This document shows, one piece after another, positions 42,093 to 49,452 of a stretch of 49,452 nucleotides of DNA; position 1 is the first letter of the stretch, and every line of letters starts with the position of its first letter. The notes under the pieces are model-generated. The model searched no databases. It was given only the letters and a program-made list of their open reading frames with translations, and was not told the origin of the DNA. The DNA lies in assembly GCA_018399495.1 (NCBI GenBank), contig JAGYOG010000016.1, positions 1 through 49,452 on the forward strand, read 5' to 3'. The stretch is from Sphaerochaeta sp. (GTDB lineage: Bacteria > Spirochaetota > Spirochaetia > Sphaerochaetales > Sphaerochaetaceae). The position numbers and the translations under genes are program-made.

Positions 42093-43055
42093 TTAACTAT
42101 TTGCTTTTACGATTTCAGTAACAGCATCAATGTGAGCATCGATTGCTTCAAGACTAAGTGGATCGTACTCAATCATCAAGGTATTGAAGAGTTCCACTAC
42201 ATCATCCTTCTGCAGGATCTCCATATAGGCTTCCCGTACCTTATCGATGATTTTCTGGTCAGTTCCCTTACGAGCAAGGACGAAACAGCGGTTTCTGAAG
42301 AATCCTGTGTATCCATACTCTCCGACACCCTTTATGTTCTTGTATACTTCATTGTTTACGGTTTTATCATCGAAAACAACAACTGGGGTCAGGATACCTG
42401 CCTCAACACTTCCGCGTGCCTGTGACTGGTGACTGATTGCCAGTGCTGTCTCTCCTTTCGCAGCTGCATCAAGGGCAAGGTTTGCACCGTTGTAGCTGAC
42501 AAGCTCCAGGTTGATTCCCAGGTCCTTTGCCAAAGCCTTTGCCAAGAAGGCTTCAGAACCTGCAATACCGTTTACAGCAATCTTCATGCGGTTGTTTTTG
42601 GCATATGACTGGAGGCTCTCAAGATCATCGATTCCCAGACTGGAGTCTGCAGTGAGTACAAAAACTGCAGAGTAGAGGTTGATGATGGGAATGTAATCAT
42701 CATAGGTAAAGAGGATTGCGTCAGCACCATCGACATTTGGAGCGATGGAGAATGCACCTTCCGCACCAAAGATCAAGTTGTGTGAGTTGGCCTCATTGTT
42801 GAGAAAGTTTGTTAGTGCAACATTGCCACCAGCTCCAAGCTCATTGGTTGCCAGAATAGGCTGACCCAGAACCTCCATCCCATAGGTTGCTGTCTTCCGG
42901 TTGACGACATCTGCAACACCACCTACTGCCCAAGGACATACTACGGTAACAGGTTCGCTGGGCCAAGAATCGACATTCGATTCAGCCTGTCCAGCAGCAC
43001 TTACAGTTCCCATCATGCAAAGTGCGATTAGTACCATTACTACAGCTTTTTTCAT
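42093..43055 (-). CDS. tctC: Tripartite tricarboxylate transporter substrate-binding protein (TctC)
   Basis: About 320 residues from the ATG at 43055 (MKKAVVMVLIALCMMGTVSA signal peptide, then AGQAES). GGAGG lies five bases upstream; the ATG at 43067 overlaps that ribosome site. The Bug/TctC pattern is seen in WPSEPVTVVCPWAVGGVADVVNRKTA, LATNELGAGGNVALTNFLN and MKIAVNGIAGSEAFLAKALAKDLGINLELVSYNGANLALDAAAKGETALAISHQ. It is periplasmic. Family ligands are mostly carboxylates, but the sulfatase in the same operon suggests a sulfated organic acid or sugar acid. First gene of the operon. Confidence 0.9.
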   Translation of the reverse strand: MKKAVVMVLIALCMMGTVSAAGQAESNVDSWPSEPVTVVCPWAVGGVADVVNRKTATYGMEVLGQPILATNELGAGGNVALTNFLNNEANSHNLIFGAEGAFSIAPNVDGADAILFTYDDYIPIINLYSAVFVLTADSSLGIDDLESLQSYAKNNRMKIAVNGIAGSEAFLAKALAKDLGINLELVSYNGANLALDAAAKGETALAISHQSQARGSVEAGILTPVVVFDDKTVNNEVYKNIKGVGEYGYTGFFRNRCFVLARKGTDQKIIDKVREAYMEILQKDDVVELFNTLMIEYDPLSLEAIDAHIDAVTEIVKANS

Positions 43056-43300
43056 AATTTCCTCCAAGTTGTTTGTATTTCTATGAAAAGACTATCATCC
43101 AATGAACAGAAAACAATGCAGATTATCATCAATTATTCATAAAGTTGTATGGTATGTTGCAGAAGACAACAACTTGTCTACTGAATTATCAAGAAATATA
43201 TCTTTAGGTACGAAGGGAAAAGCACTATTTCATGCAATTGCAGACCATACTGTATCTGATTTTCCAATTATCAATACAGAATTGTATTAGATAGAAAGGA
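43056..43300 (-). promoter_or_regulatory. Upstream region of the tct-sulfatase operon
   Basis: This AT-rich gap of about 245 bp up to the sulfatase terminator holds the likely promoter and operator of the operon. The clearest structure is the inverted pair AAGTTGT (43142-43148) and ACAACTT (43169-43175), with a smaller GTTG/CAAC pair inside. No near-consensus promoter was found. The small open frame at 43102-43290 has no ribosome site or known family. Confidence 0.35.
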
Positions 43301-43328
43301 GCAAGAAATGGCGCTAGCCACCTCTTGC
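43290..43328 (-). terminator. Terminator of the ABC-sulfatase operon
   Basis: On the minus strand GCAAGA..GTGGC pairs with GCCAT..TCTTGC (43301-43328) around a TAGC loop, with one mismatch or wobble in the stem, followed by TCCTTTCTATCT. It lies 40 bases after the sulfatase stop. Confidence 0.65.
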
Positions 43329-43369
43329 CCAAACAGAGTAATCAACGTCTTTATCAGAATCATGTTGCA

Positions 43370-44890
43370 TCAATGCTTTACATCATACAGTTTCTTGCCA
43401 CGAACAGCTTCCTCCATGGGAAGCCCTGTATCGTAGTCCCACTGCCTAGCCTCATACTCCTCATTTTCGCGTTGACGAGTGAGTCCACTATTTTGCCAGG
43501 TTGGAACTCTATCAGTTCTCCAAGGACGAGCTACCCACTGATATCCTCGATATATATCACGAGTTTCATCCATATGCTCAACAAGAAGATCATGAAGGTG
43601 ATTCCGTATATCGCGACAGGAATCATCATTGATACGGTTCACTACTTCATGTGGGTCATATTCCAGGTCATACAATTCATCAAGATCCATCAGATTGATG
43701 GTAAGCTTCCAACGCCCATCTGTAATAGACCGCATCATCTGCAATCCACCAAATCCATCATGGTCCACCTCATAGCGGGTAAACTCACAGAACACATGGT
43801 CATTGATCTTGATCTCAGGATCATCAATCTGGGTAAGCATGCTCTTTCCTTCCAGCAACTTTGGAATGGGAAGGTTAAAGAAATCCAAGACTGTCGGAGT
43901 TATATCAATATGACTTGCAGGAAAATCCATAACAACGCCTTGATTTCTTTCATTCGATTTTGCAGGCTTAATCAGCAGTGGTACATTGGTGATTTCCTGA
44001 TAGAACGCAGCATTCTTTGTCTGCAAGTGGTGGAATCCCAACATATCCCCATGGTCGGAAGTAAAGATTACCATCGCCTCTGGAGCTACCATTTTAATCT
44101 GTTCAAGAACCCTCCCTATCTCATAGTCAACAAAACTATTGCAACCAAGAAACAGGGAAAGCATCTTTGAATTTGCTCGAAGTTCCTCTGAACTCTTTTC
44201 CATGTCATTCCCAGCCCATAAGCGTTGGAGCAATGGCTTCGTCTTAAGATCGTCATGAAAGGCTGGATTATCGTCAAAGGAAAAACCATCATACATGGTA
44301 TTGAATGGAGACGGACAGATACAGGGACCGTGAGGTTCATCATAGGAAACAGCGAGGAAGTAATCATCCTCTTCATGCTTTTCAAGGTATCCAATGGCTT
44401 TATTAGATACACGATGCGCATACGTCATCTCCTCTGTCCAGCTTTCATCAAAAGCAGTTTCAGATTTCCTTGAGCGCATGCGATCCTCATCACTTAGCTC
44501 CTCAAGATAGTTGTGCATATCATACCAAGCTTCAGGATCCCACCCTTCCGGGCAGATTCCCAAACCGAAGTAGTCTCCTCCATCAAGATGCCATTTACCG
44601 GTATAGGCTGCCTGGATCCCTTGGTCACTGAGCCGTTGTCCCAATGTCTTGATATTGAGCCCCAAAGGAGCATTGTTTGTTACTACACCATTGGAGTGAG
44701 GGAAGGTACCAGTAAATAATGCCGAACGCGCTGGCCCACACACTGGCTGGCAATCATAGGCAGCGTTGTAACGAATCCCTGCTTGTGCCAATCTATCAAG
44801 ATTGGGAGTTTTCATCCGCGTATCTCCATAGCAACCAAGCATGTCCTTTCTTGTGGTATCGGTCATAATAAATACTATTTGTCTGGGCAT
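43370..44890 (-). CDS. Sulfatase, Cys-type, without signal peptide
   Basis: 506 residues. It starts MPRQIVFIMTDTTRKDMLGCYG with no leader, so it is predicted to be cytoplasmic. The formylglycine precursor is Cys51 in QPVCGPARSALFTG. YTGKWHLDGGD and MVIFTSDHGDMLGFHH give the other active-site residues. It differs in sequence from the sulfatase at 38622-40007, so it probably acts on another sulfate ester. It is the last gene of lacI-binding protein-permease-permease-sulfatase, 15 bases after the second permease, and needs a maturase, for which the anSME at 36347 is the only candidate here. Confidence 0.92.
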   Translation of the reverse strand: MPRQIVFIMTDTTRKDMLGCYGDTRMKTPNLDRLAQAGIRYNAAYDCQPVCGPARSALFTGTFPHSNGVVTNNAPLGLNIKTLGQRLSDQGIQAAYTGKWHLDGGDYFGLGICPEGWDPEAWYDMHNYLEELSDEDRMRSRKSETAFDESWTEEMTYAHRVSNKAIGYLEKHEEDDYFLAVSYDEPHGPCICPSPFNTMYDGFSFDDNPAFHDDLKTKPLLQRLWAGNDMEKSSEELRANSKMLSLFLGCNSFVDYEIGRVLEQIKMVAPEAMVIFTSDHGDMLGFHHLQTKNAAFYQEITNVPLLIKPAKSNERNQGVVMDFPASHIDITPTVLDFFNLPIPKLLEGKSMLTQIDDPEIKINDHVFCEFTRYEVDHDGFGGLQMMRSITDGRWKLTINLMDLDELYDLEYDPHEVVNRINDDSCRDIRNHLHDLLVEHMDETRDIYRGYQWVARPWRTDRVPTWQNSGLTRQRENEEYEARQWDYDTGLPMEEAVRGKKLYDVKH

Positions 44891-44905
44891 ATAAAACTCC
44901 TCTCC

Positions 44906-45763
44906 CTAGCCTTTCACCGCACCGGCTACCAGGCCTTTTATCATATACTTCTGAAAGAAAAAGAACAGCAATACCACCGGTATGGTCCCGATGATTGAGA
45001 TGGCATTCACCAATGACCAATCATAGGATAGTTCTCCCAGATACCGTAATGCGATTCCAACCGACAAGGTGCGCAGCGCATCAGATTGTATAAGTGTTGC
45101 AGCATGAAGGTAATCGTCCCATGTCATGAGAAATGCATAGATTCCTACAGCAAGCAGCCCTGATTTTACCAAGGGCGTGACAATGGTAAAGAGAATTCTC
45201 CAGCGGCCGGCCCCATCAACAAAAGCAGCTTCCTCGATATCCTTGGGAATGTTGGCAAAGAAACTAGCCATCAGGATGATACAAAACGGAACCTGCGTTG
45301 CGAGCAAGGCAAAGATGAGCCCCCCCCTGGTGTTGATGATTCCCATCCTACCCATAATTGCATACAAGCTGATCATCCTGCTGATGACAGGAAACATCTG
45401 GGAAACAAGCAGGAGGGCGAAGAAGATGGCATTCCAACGGGTCTTGAACCTCGCAAGAGAGTATCCTGCAAAAATGGCAAAGATACAGCACAGAAGAGAA
45501 ACAGCCAGAGCAACAATCAGATTATTCTGATAGTAGACAAAGAATTGGTTATGTTCTGTGAACAGCTTAACAAAGCTATCAAGCACCGGGTTGTAGGGAA
45601 AGAACGTGGGAGGATACTGATATGCCTCCATATTGGTCTTAAAAGAGGTAATCATCACCCAATAGAGTGGGAACAACAAAAACAGCAATATCAAAGCCAG
45701 AAGCAAGTACTTTCCTGCAGTAAACAAATGGGTGTCACGTTTCAGTGTAGATTGTGTTGTCAT
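44906..45763 (-). CDS. Carbohydrate ABC transporter permease (MalG type)
   Basis: 285 residues with six predicted helices. LLFPLYWVMITSFKTNMEAYQ near the start and the EAA loop IPKDIEEAAFVDGAGRWRILFTIVTPLVKSGL are typical of MalG-like permeases of the CUT1 group, which import oligosaccharides. It partners the MalF-type permease encoded just before it (three-base gap). No ATPase gene is in the operon; CUT1 systems often share an MsmK-like ATPase encoded elsewhere. Confidence 0.92.
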   Translation of the reverse strand: MTTQSTLKRDTHLFTAGKYLLLALILLFLLFPLYWVMITSFKTNMEAYQYPPTFFPYNPVLDSFVKLFTEHNQFFVYYQNNLIVALAVSLLCCIFAIFAGYSLARFKTRWNAIFFALLLVSQMFPVISRMISLYAIMGRMGIINTRGGLIFALLATQVPFCIILMASFFANIPKDIEEAAFVDGAGRWRILFTIVTPLVKSGLLAVGIYAFLMTWDDYLHAATLIQSDALRTLSVGIALRYLGELSYDWSLVNAISIIGTIPVVLLFFFFQKYMIKGLVAGAVKG

Positions 45764-45766
45764 GGT

Positions 45767-46678
45767 TTACCCCATATCCTGTATTCGGAATAACCGGTTA
45801 TAGAAGAAAACCACCAACACCATCATCAGCATCCAGAGGGTGGTTATCGCTGAACCCGTGCCAAGGTTCATGGAGACAAAAGCTTCCCGATAACTGAGGA
45901 CTGCTAGCGTCGTCGTTGCATTGTTCGGGCCTCCTCCGGTCATTGTCCAGAACAGGGGGAACTGCTTGAAATTTTCAATGATGGACATGGAGATAGAGAC
46001 TTTTATCACCGGACTGAGGTAGGGCAAAGTGACAGATAAGAATCTTCTCACCTTCCCCGCCCCGTCAATCATGGCAGCTTCGTTGATATCCTGCGGGACA
46101 TTTTGCAGCCCAGCCAGCAGGAGTAGGGACATCAGAGGAATTTGCTTCCAGAGCGCAGCGATTCCAACGCCTGTCAAGGCAGTATTGGGGTTGTTGAGTA
46201 TTGCAAAATCCGTAACTGTGGAGAAACTGAACACGCTTGCGAGATACTTCACCAGACCATATTGGGGCTGGAACAACCACATCCAGATCAAGGCAGAGAT
46301 AACCGTAGGAACAACCCAGGGAGTCATCATGACGCTTCTCAGGAATCGAGCGCCCTTGAGGTTCGTATTCAGGATGAGTGCGAGCGTTATAGACAGGACA
46401 AACTGGACAAGCACCACACCAAGGACAAAACTGAAAGTATGGAATGTAGCCATCGAAAATGCATCAGTTTTGGTCAGATACAGATAGTTGGCAAAATCGT
46501 TCCAGACGCCGGGCTTTCCGCTGATAATGTTGCGAACCCCATATGTCTGAAAGCTTTTGATGACTGAGTCAACAATCGGGACCAAGATAAAGGCTATGGT
46601 CAACAGTAATGCCGGGATATCTAGGATGAAGGCGAATAGACCATCCCGCTGGTCACGCCTCAATGTTCTCGTTTTCAT
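45767..46678 (-). CDS. Carbohydrate ABC transporter permease (MalF type)
   Basis: About 303 residues from the ATG at 46678 (MKTRTLRRDQRDGLFAFILDIPALLLTIAFILVPIVDSVIKSF). The open frame to 46825 overlaps the binding-protein gene and is a shadow. Six helices, with the EAA loop VPQDINEAAMIDGAGKVRRFLSVTLPYLSPVIKVSI, match MalF/UgpA-like CUT1 permeases. It follows the binding-protein gene after a hairpin. Confidence 0.91.
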   Translation of the reverse strand: MKTRTLRRDQRDGLFAFILDIPALLLTIAFILVPIVDSVIKSFQTYGVRNIISGKPGVWNDFANYLYLTKTDAFSMATFHTFSFVLGVVLVQFVLSITLALILNTNLKGARFLRSVMMTPWVVPTVISALIWMWLFQPQYGLVKYLASVFSFSTVTDFAILNNPNTALTGVGIAALWKQIPLMSLLLLAGLQNVPQDINEAAMIDGAGKVRRFLSVTLPYLSPVIKVSISMSIIENFKQFPLFWTMTGGGPNNATTTLAVLSYREAFVSMNLGTGSAITTLWMLMMVLVVFFYNRLFRIQDMG

Positions 46679-46692
46679 ACAGCTCCCATAGT

Positions 46693-46715
46693 GGGGAGTC
46701 GCTGAGCGACTCCCC
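46693..46715 (-). ncRNA. Intercistronic stem-loop after the ABC binding-protein gene
   Basis: GGGGAGTCGC and GCGACTCCCC form a perfect 10-bp stem with a three-base loop in the 50-bp gap between the binding-protein stop (46729) and the permease start (46678). No T run follows, so it is more likely to protect or process the upstream mRNA than to end it. Confidence 0.75.
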
Positions 46716-46728
46716 AATTGAATACACG

Positions 46729-48015
46729 TTACTGAGAGATCTTGACGGCTGCAGTTTCCTTGAATTTCTTGATCGCAGCAGAAACATCCTCGTTTCCAAC
46801 AGAAACGGCCTGTGCAAGTGCACACAGCTCAAGATTAAGGTCAGAGATTCTTGGAATGAATGTCTGCACCTTAACCCTGCCGGCAGCAGGGGAAGCACCC
46901 TTGAGGATACCGTTGTTCACCACGCTTTCCATTGATGCCATGGATTTCTTGGCAGGATAGGCAGGGGTGAGGTCACGCAAGTAACCACTCAATACATCCT
47001 CACTTATTACATACTCCACGAACTTGGAGAGTGCAGCTGAACGTGCATCCCCATTGTCAATAAGAATGAAACAGTGTGCCTGAAGCAGACTCTGCCCTGA
47101 TCCTTGACCACCTACAAGCGGCTCTGCTGAGGCAGTAAAGTTCACAGCATCAGGATTAATTGACTTGATTCCATTAAAGCCCCAGCTCTGGTCATAATAC
47201 ATCGCAAGCTGACCAAGGGCAAAAAGATTCCTCAGATCCTTGAGCTTTGCATTTTGAGGGTTGTACCCCTTTTCATCGAGCAATTGTACCATTTCAATAG
47301 CTTGCCTGAATCCTTGGTTGTCCACGCTGAGCTTTCCGTTGGCATCGAGCACCTCTCCTCCAAAGTTGAAGATCATTGCTGACAGGGAAGCCCCACTGAC
47401 AGGGACGGAGGCCGTGGTCTGTCCAAATGCATAGACCTTGTTTCCGTTCTTGTCTTTCAGCTTGGAAAGTTTCTCAGCATAGCCAAGCATCTCATCATAG
47501 GTCTTGGGTGGCTTGTTTGGATCCAAGCCGGCCTGCTTGAACAAGTCCTTGTTGTAGTACAATACATACGGTGAAACATAGAGAGGAATACCATACGGAG
47601 TTCCATCAACCTCAAATGATTTCAATACGTCCGGATAGAAGTCATTGATGAATGCTTCAGGGAGAATGTCCTCAATGGGAGCTGCCAAACCGGTATCCAC
47701 CAGTCCAGGAACCCAATCAATTTCCCCAAAGATGACATCAACCTTGTTGCCACCACCGGCCATATTCACGACCTGGTTCACAATCTCACCATAGGGTGCG
47801 GTTACCCACTCGATGGTGATGTCTGGATTTGCTTCCTCAAATCCACTCTTCACTGATTTCCAGAAAGGTTCATACCCACTTTCCAAAAGTGCATAGTTTG
47901 CTACTTTTATGGTCACCGGTCCTTCCTGAGCACTTTCTGCCTGGCCTGCCGCAAATACTGGTGCAAACGCCAAAGTCAGAACCAAGAGACTTGTTGCGAT
48001 TCTTTTAATGTTCAT
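46729..48015 (-). CDS. Carbohydrate ABC transporter substrate-binding protein (CUT1 type)
   Basis: About 428 residues from the ATG at 48015 (MNIKRIATSLLVLTLAFAPVFA signal peptide, then AGQAESAQEGPV). AAGGGGGAT-like AAGGGGG lies upstream. The extracellular-binding-protein-1 pattern is seen in FEEANPDITIEWVTAPYGEIVNQVVNMAGGGNKVDVIFGEIDWVPGL, GIPLYVSPYVLYYNKDLFKQAGLDPNKPPKTYDEMLGYAEKL and QLAMYYDQSWGF. It is periplasmic and probably binds a sulfated oligosaccharide, judged only from the sulfatase at the end of the operon. Confidence 0.92.
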   Translation of the reverse strand: MNIKRIATSLLVLTLAFAPVFAAGQAESAQEGPVTIKVANYALLESGYEPFWKSVKSGFEEANPDITIEWVTAPYGEIVNQVVNMAGGGNKVDVIFGEIDWVPGLVDTGLAAPIEDILPEAFINDFYPDVLKSFEVDGTPYGIPLYVSPYVLYYNKDLFKQAGLDPNKPPKTYDEMLGYAEKLSKLKDKNGNKVYAFGQTTASVPVSGASLSAMIFNFGGEVLDANGKLSVDNQGFRQAIEMVQLLDEKGYNPQNAKLKDLRNLFALGQLAMYYDQSWGFNGIKSINPDAVNFTASAEPLVGGQGSGQSLLQAHCFILIDNGDARSAALSKFVEYVISEDVLSGYLRDLTPAYPAKKSMASMESVVNNGILKGASPAAGRVKVQTFIPRISDLNLELCALAQAVSVGNEDVSAAIKKFKETAAVKISQ

Positions 48016-48037
48016 AGAATCCCCCTTTTGATATTTC

Positions 48038-49066
48038 TTATACGCTTTCGCGCATAACCAACTGTGTATGAAGATACGCTTCCAGACGTGAATCCTGTTC
48101 ACTCTTGTGGTCAATCAGGCTTACCATCATCCGCATGACAGTCTTGGCTATCTCTCTCTGGTCGATGCCCATGGTAGTCAAGGGAGGATGAGAAAACTTG
48201 CAGAGTCGGGAGTTATCGAACCCAATGACTGACACATCCTCAGGAACCCGATACCCTACTTGCCTGCATGCAGCCATTCCCAACAGGGCAATATGGTCAT
48301 TTCTTCCCATCACCCCGTCAGGAACAAAACCATTTGCAACACGCGCAGCAAACGCTGCAAGCAGTTCATCTTCACTTCTATATCCGGTGAGGATATGGCG
48401 TTCATCGCTTTCAAGGCCGAGTGTAGCACTCTCCTCAATAAACCCTTTCAGACGCCAGTCATCCATATCACTCCCTTTTCCATCGACCGTAATACGGTCC
48501 AGGAAAAGAAGATTTTTCCTTCCCTTGCGATAAAGCGTCCGAACGCACTCGCGAGCACCGTCGTACAAACCAGTGTTGATCAAGCCATATATGCCATTTA
48601 TGGAGTAATAATCACGTATTTCCAGTAATACCACCGGTACCCCTGCATCAATAAGCCTTTGAATGTTGTAGAGAGGAAAAGATGCCGAACCGATGATGAT
48701 CCCATCGAAAAACTTGGAATAGATACGATTGACAAAATCCTCATCCTTATGATCAGCACACAGACTAACGAAATATCCTTCGTTATAGGCTAGTCCATCA
48801 ATTTCGCTGATTAATTTACCGAAGTATTCACCTTTTATGTCATCTGCAATGAGCAACAGGTGGTTGGATTTCTTTCCCTTCAAGGCACGTGCCATGGTAT
48901 TGGGACGATATCCCAATTTATCAATTGCTTCCTGTACGCGTTTTCGTTTCTCTTCTTTGACATACCGATTACCGTTAATGACGTAAGAGACAATAGTTTC
49001 TGTCACCCCGGCTTCATCAGCAATATCTTTCCGCGTTATGGGTCTTAGGCCTTTTCTAGCATTCAT
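48038..49066 (-). CDS. LacI-family transcriptional regulator
   Basis: About 342 residues from the ATG at 49066 (MNARKGLRPITRKDIADEAGVTETIVSYVINGNRYVKEEKRKRVQEAIDKLGYRPNTMARALKGKKS), with AGGTGGT upstream. The DNA-binding helix-turn-helix and hinge are complete. The sensor domain follows (LLLIADDIKGEYFGKLISEID, DGIIIGSASFP, PDGVMGRNDHIALLGMAACRQVGYRVPEDVSVIGFDNSRLC). It is the first gene of the ABC-sulfatase operon, only 22 bases before the binding protein, so it probably regulates itself and the operon in response to the imported sugar. Confidence 0.93.
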   Translation of the reverse strand: MNARKGLRPITRKDIADEAGVTETIVSYVINGNRYVKEEKRKRVQEAIDKLGYRPNTMARALKGKKSNHLLLIADDIKGEYFGKLISEIDGLAYNEGYFVSLCADHKDEDFVNRIYSKFFDGIIIGSASFPLYNIQRLIDAGVPVVLLEIRDYYSINGIYGLINTGLYDGARECVRTLYRKGRKNLLFLDRITVDGKGSDMDDWRLKGFIEESATLGLESDERHILTGYRSEDELLAAFAARVANGFVPDGVMGRNDHIALLGMAACRQVGYRVPEDVSVIGFDNSRLCKFSHPPLTTMGIDQREIAKTVMRMMVSLIDHKSEQDSRLEAYLHTQLVMRESV

Positions 49067-49082
49067 GAGGTACCACCTGTAA

Positions 49083-49101
49083 GTGTACACACCTGTGTAC
49101 A
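49083..49101. promoter_or_regulatory. Paired GTGTACA palindromes upstream of lacI
   Basis: GTGTACAC (49083-49090) is palindromic, and TGTGTACA (49094-49101) repeats its core 12 bases further. The two sites lie face to face just before the lacI ribosome site and are candidates for its own operator. Confidence 0.5.
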
Positions 49102-49172
49102 TTCATAGGCTAAGACACATATCTTGATCTGTCAAGAATAATATTGGGGCAAAATTATCCGGGGTTACTCTG

Positions 49173-49382
49173 CTACCGTAATCGATACCTGCGGCCCTTC
49201 TTATCTCCCTCTGCTATCAAGAGAGACTCACAAACCATCTGAGAGAGGAGATCATAGGCCCGGCTTCTATTTACCCCCAGCAAAATACACACCTGTTTGT
49301 TGGTGATGGAATCTACTGTTTCTAAATATGTGAGTATCTTTTGTCGTTGCTGTTGTGCTTTATCACCGGTATCCTTGGATGC
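49173..49382 (-). other. Winged-helix C-terminal fragment, possibly of a broken gene
   Basis: On the minus strand an open stretch of about 70 codons ends at 49173 and encodes QQRQKILTYLETVDSITNKQV, ILLGVNRSRAYDLLSQM and GDKKGRRYRL, which looks like the final winged helix of AlbA_2-type regulators. In the same frame a TAG at 49383-49385 separates it from a short piece (ALPVITDRDDYKNPWIVEKAW) that runs to the window edge. It is either the end of a gene broken by a stop or two unrelated pieces. No start codon with a ribosome site is visible. Confidence 0.4.
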
Positions 49383-49452
49383 CTACCAAGCTTTTTCAAC
49401 AATCCATGGATTCTTATAGTCATCTCTATCCGTAATTACAGGGAGGGCCTTC

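Noticed and set aside
43102..43290. Small open frame in the gap before tctC
   Set aside because: No ribosome site, no recognisable motif, and the composition fits an AT-rich regulatory region.
43325..44170. Plus-strand open frame of 281 codons
   Set aside because: It is antisense to the second sulfatase and reads like a shadow of its codons, without family features.

Overview
The window looks like chromosomal DNA of a free-living or gut-type spirochaete, most likely Sphaerochaeta or a close relative. This is inferred from the protein style, not from a search. The signs are exported binding proteins whose signal peptides end in AAGGKE- or AAGQAES-like stretches, many solute transporters of several families, a FabV-type enoyl reductase, a bacterial EgsA/AraM and a Cys-type sulfatase with an anaerobic maturase. 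The last two features suggest an anaerobe. No rRNA, tRNA or CRISPR array was seen.

Layout. 1-252: the end of a DNA-binding ATPase-like protein with an in-frame 12-bp tandem repeat. 271-3093: egsA, a divergent GDSL hydrolase and a HAD phosphatase. 3201-9585: a TRAP transporter operon preceded by a sensor kinase, a response regulator (frameshifted here) and a second TRAP-type binding lipoprotein. 9663-12056: a YcxB-like membrane protein, then marR plus a MATE exporter. 12053-21201: a nearly complete type II fatty acid synthesis locus, accBCDA on the minus strand and fabH-D-G-F-Z-V on the plus strand, diverging from one palindrome that contains both -35 boxes. 21412-23785: a NitT/TauT-type ABC importer. 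23775-27000: a decayed segment with a broken IS1595-like transposase between two perfect 48-bp direct repeats, then broken HD-hydrolase, lipoprotein and merR genes. 26990-32500: a BMP-type purine/nucleoside ABC importer operon headed by a 5'-truncated 8-oxoguanine-deaminase-like gene. 32557-33056: a RelB/DinJ antitoxin with a ruined YoeB-like toxin. 33087-34959: otnC and otnK. 35173-43055: an operon tctC-tctB-tctA-sulfatase-gntR-anSME-chrA1-chrA2. 43301-49066: an operon lacI-binding protein-permease-permease-sulfatase. 49173-49452: a winged-helix fragment at the right edge.

How the parts fit. The most interesting reading is the 35-43 kb operon. A tripartite tricarboxylate-type importer would bring in a sulfated organic compound. 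A sulfatase without a signal peptide would remove sulfate in the cytoplasm. The radical-SAM enzyme would mature that sulfatase. A split CHR-family transporter, whose genes follow the maturase directly, could export the sulfate. The neighbouring ABC operon repeats the import-plus-cytoplasmic-sulfatase logic and would share the same maturase. The sulfate-export role is inference.

Data quality. Single-base insertions and deletions cluster in accC (about 14.80-14.91 kb), in the response regulator (about 7.83-8.03 kb) and all through 24.4-27.2 kb. An intact accC is expected to be essential in an organism with this pathway, so at least that patch is more likely a sequence error than true decay. The 24-27 kb segment could be either.
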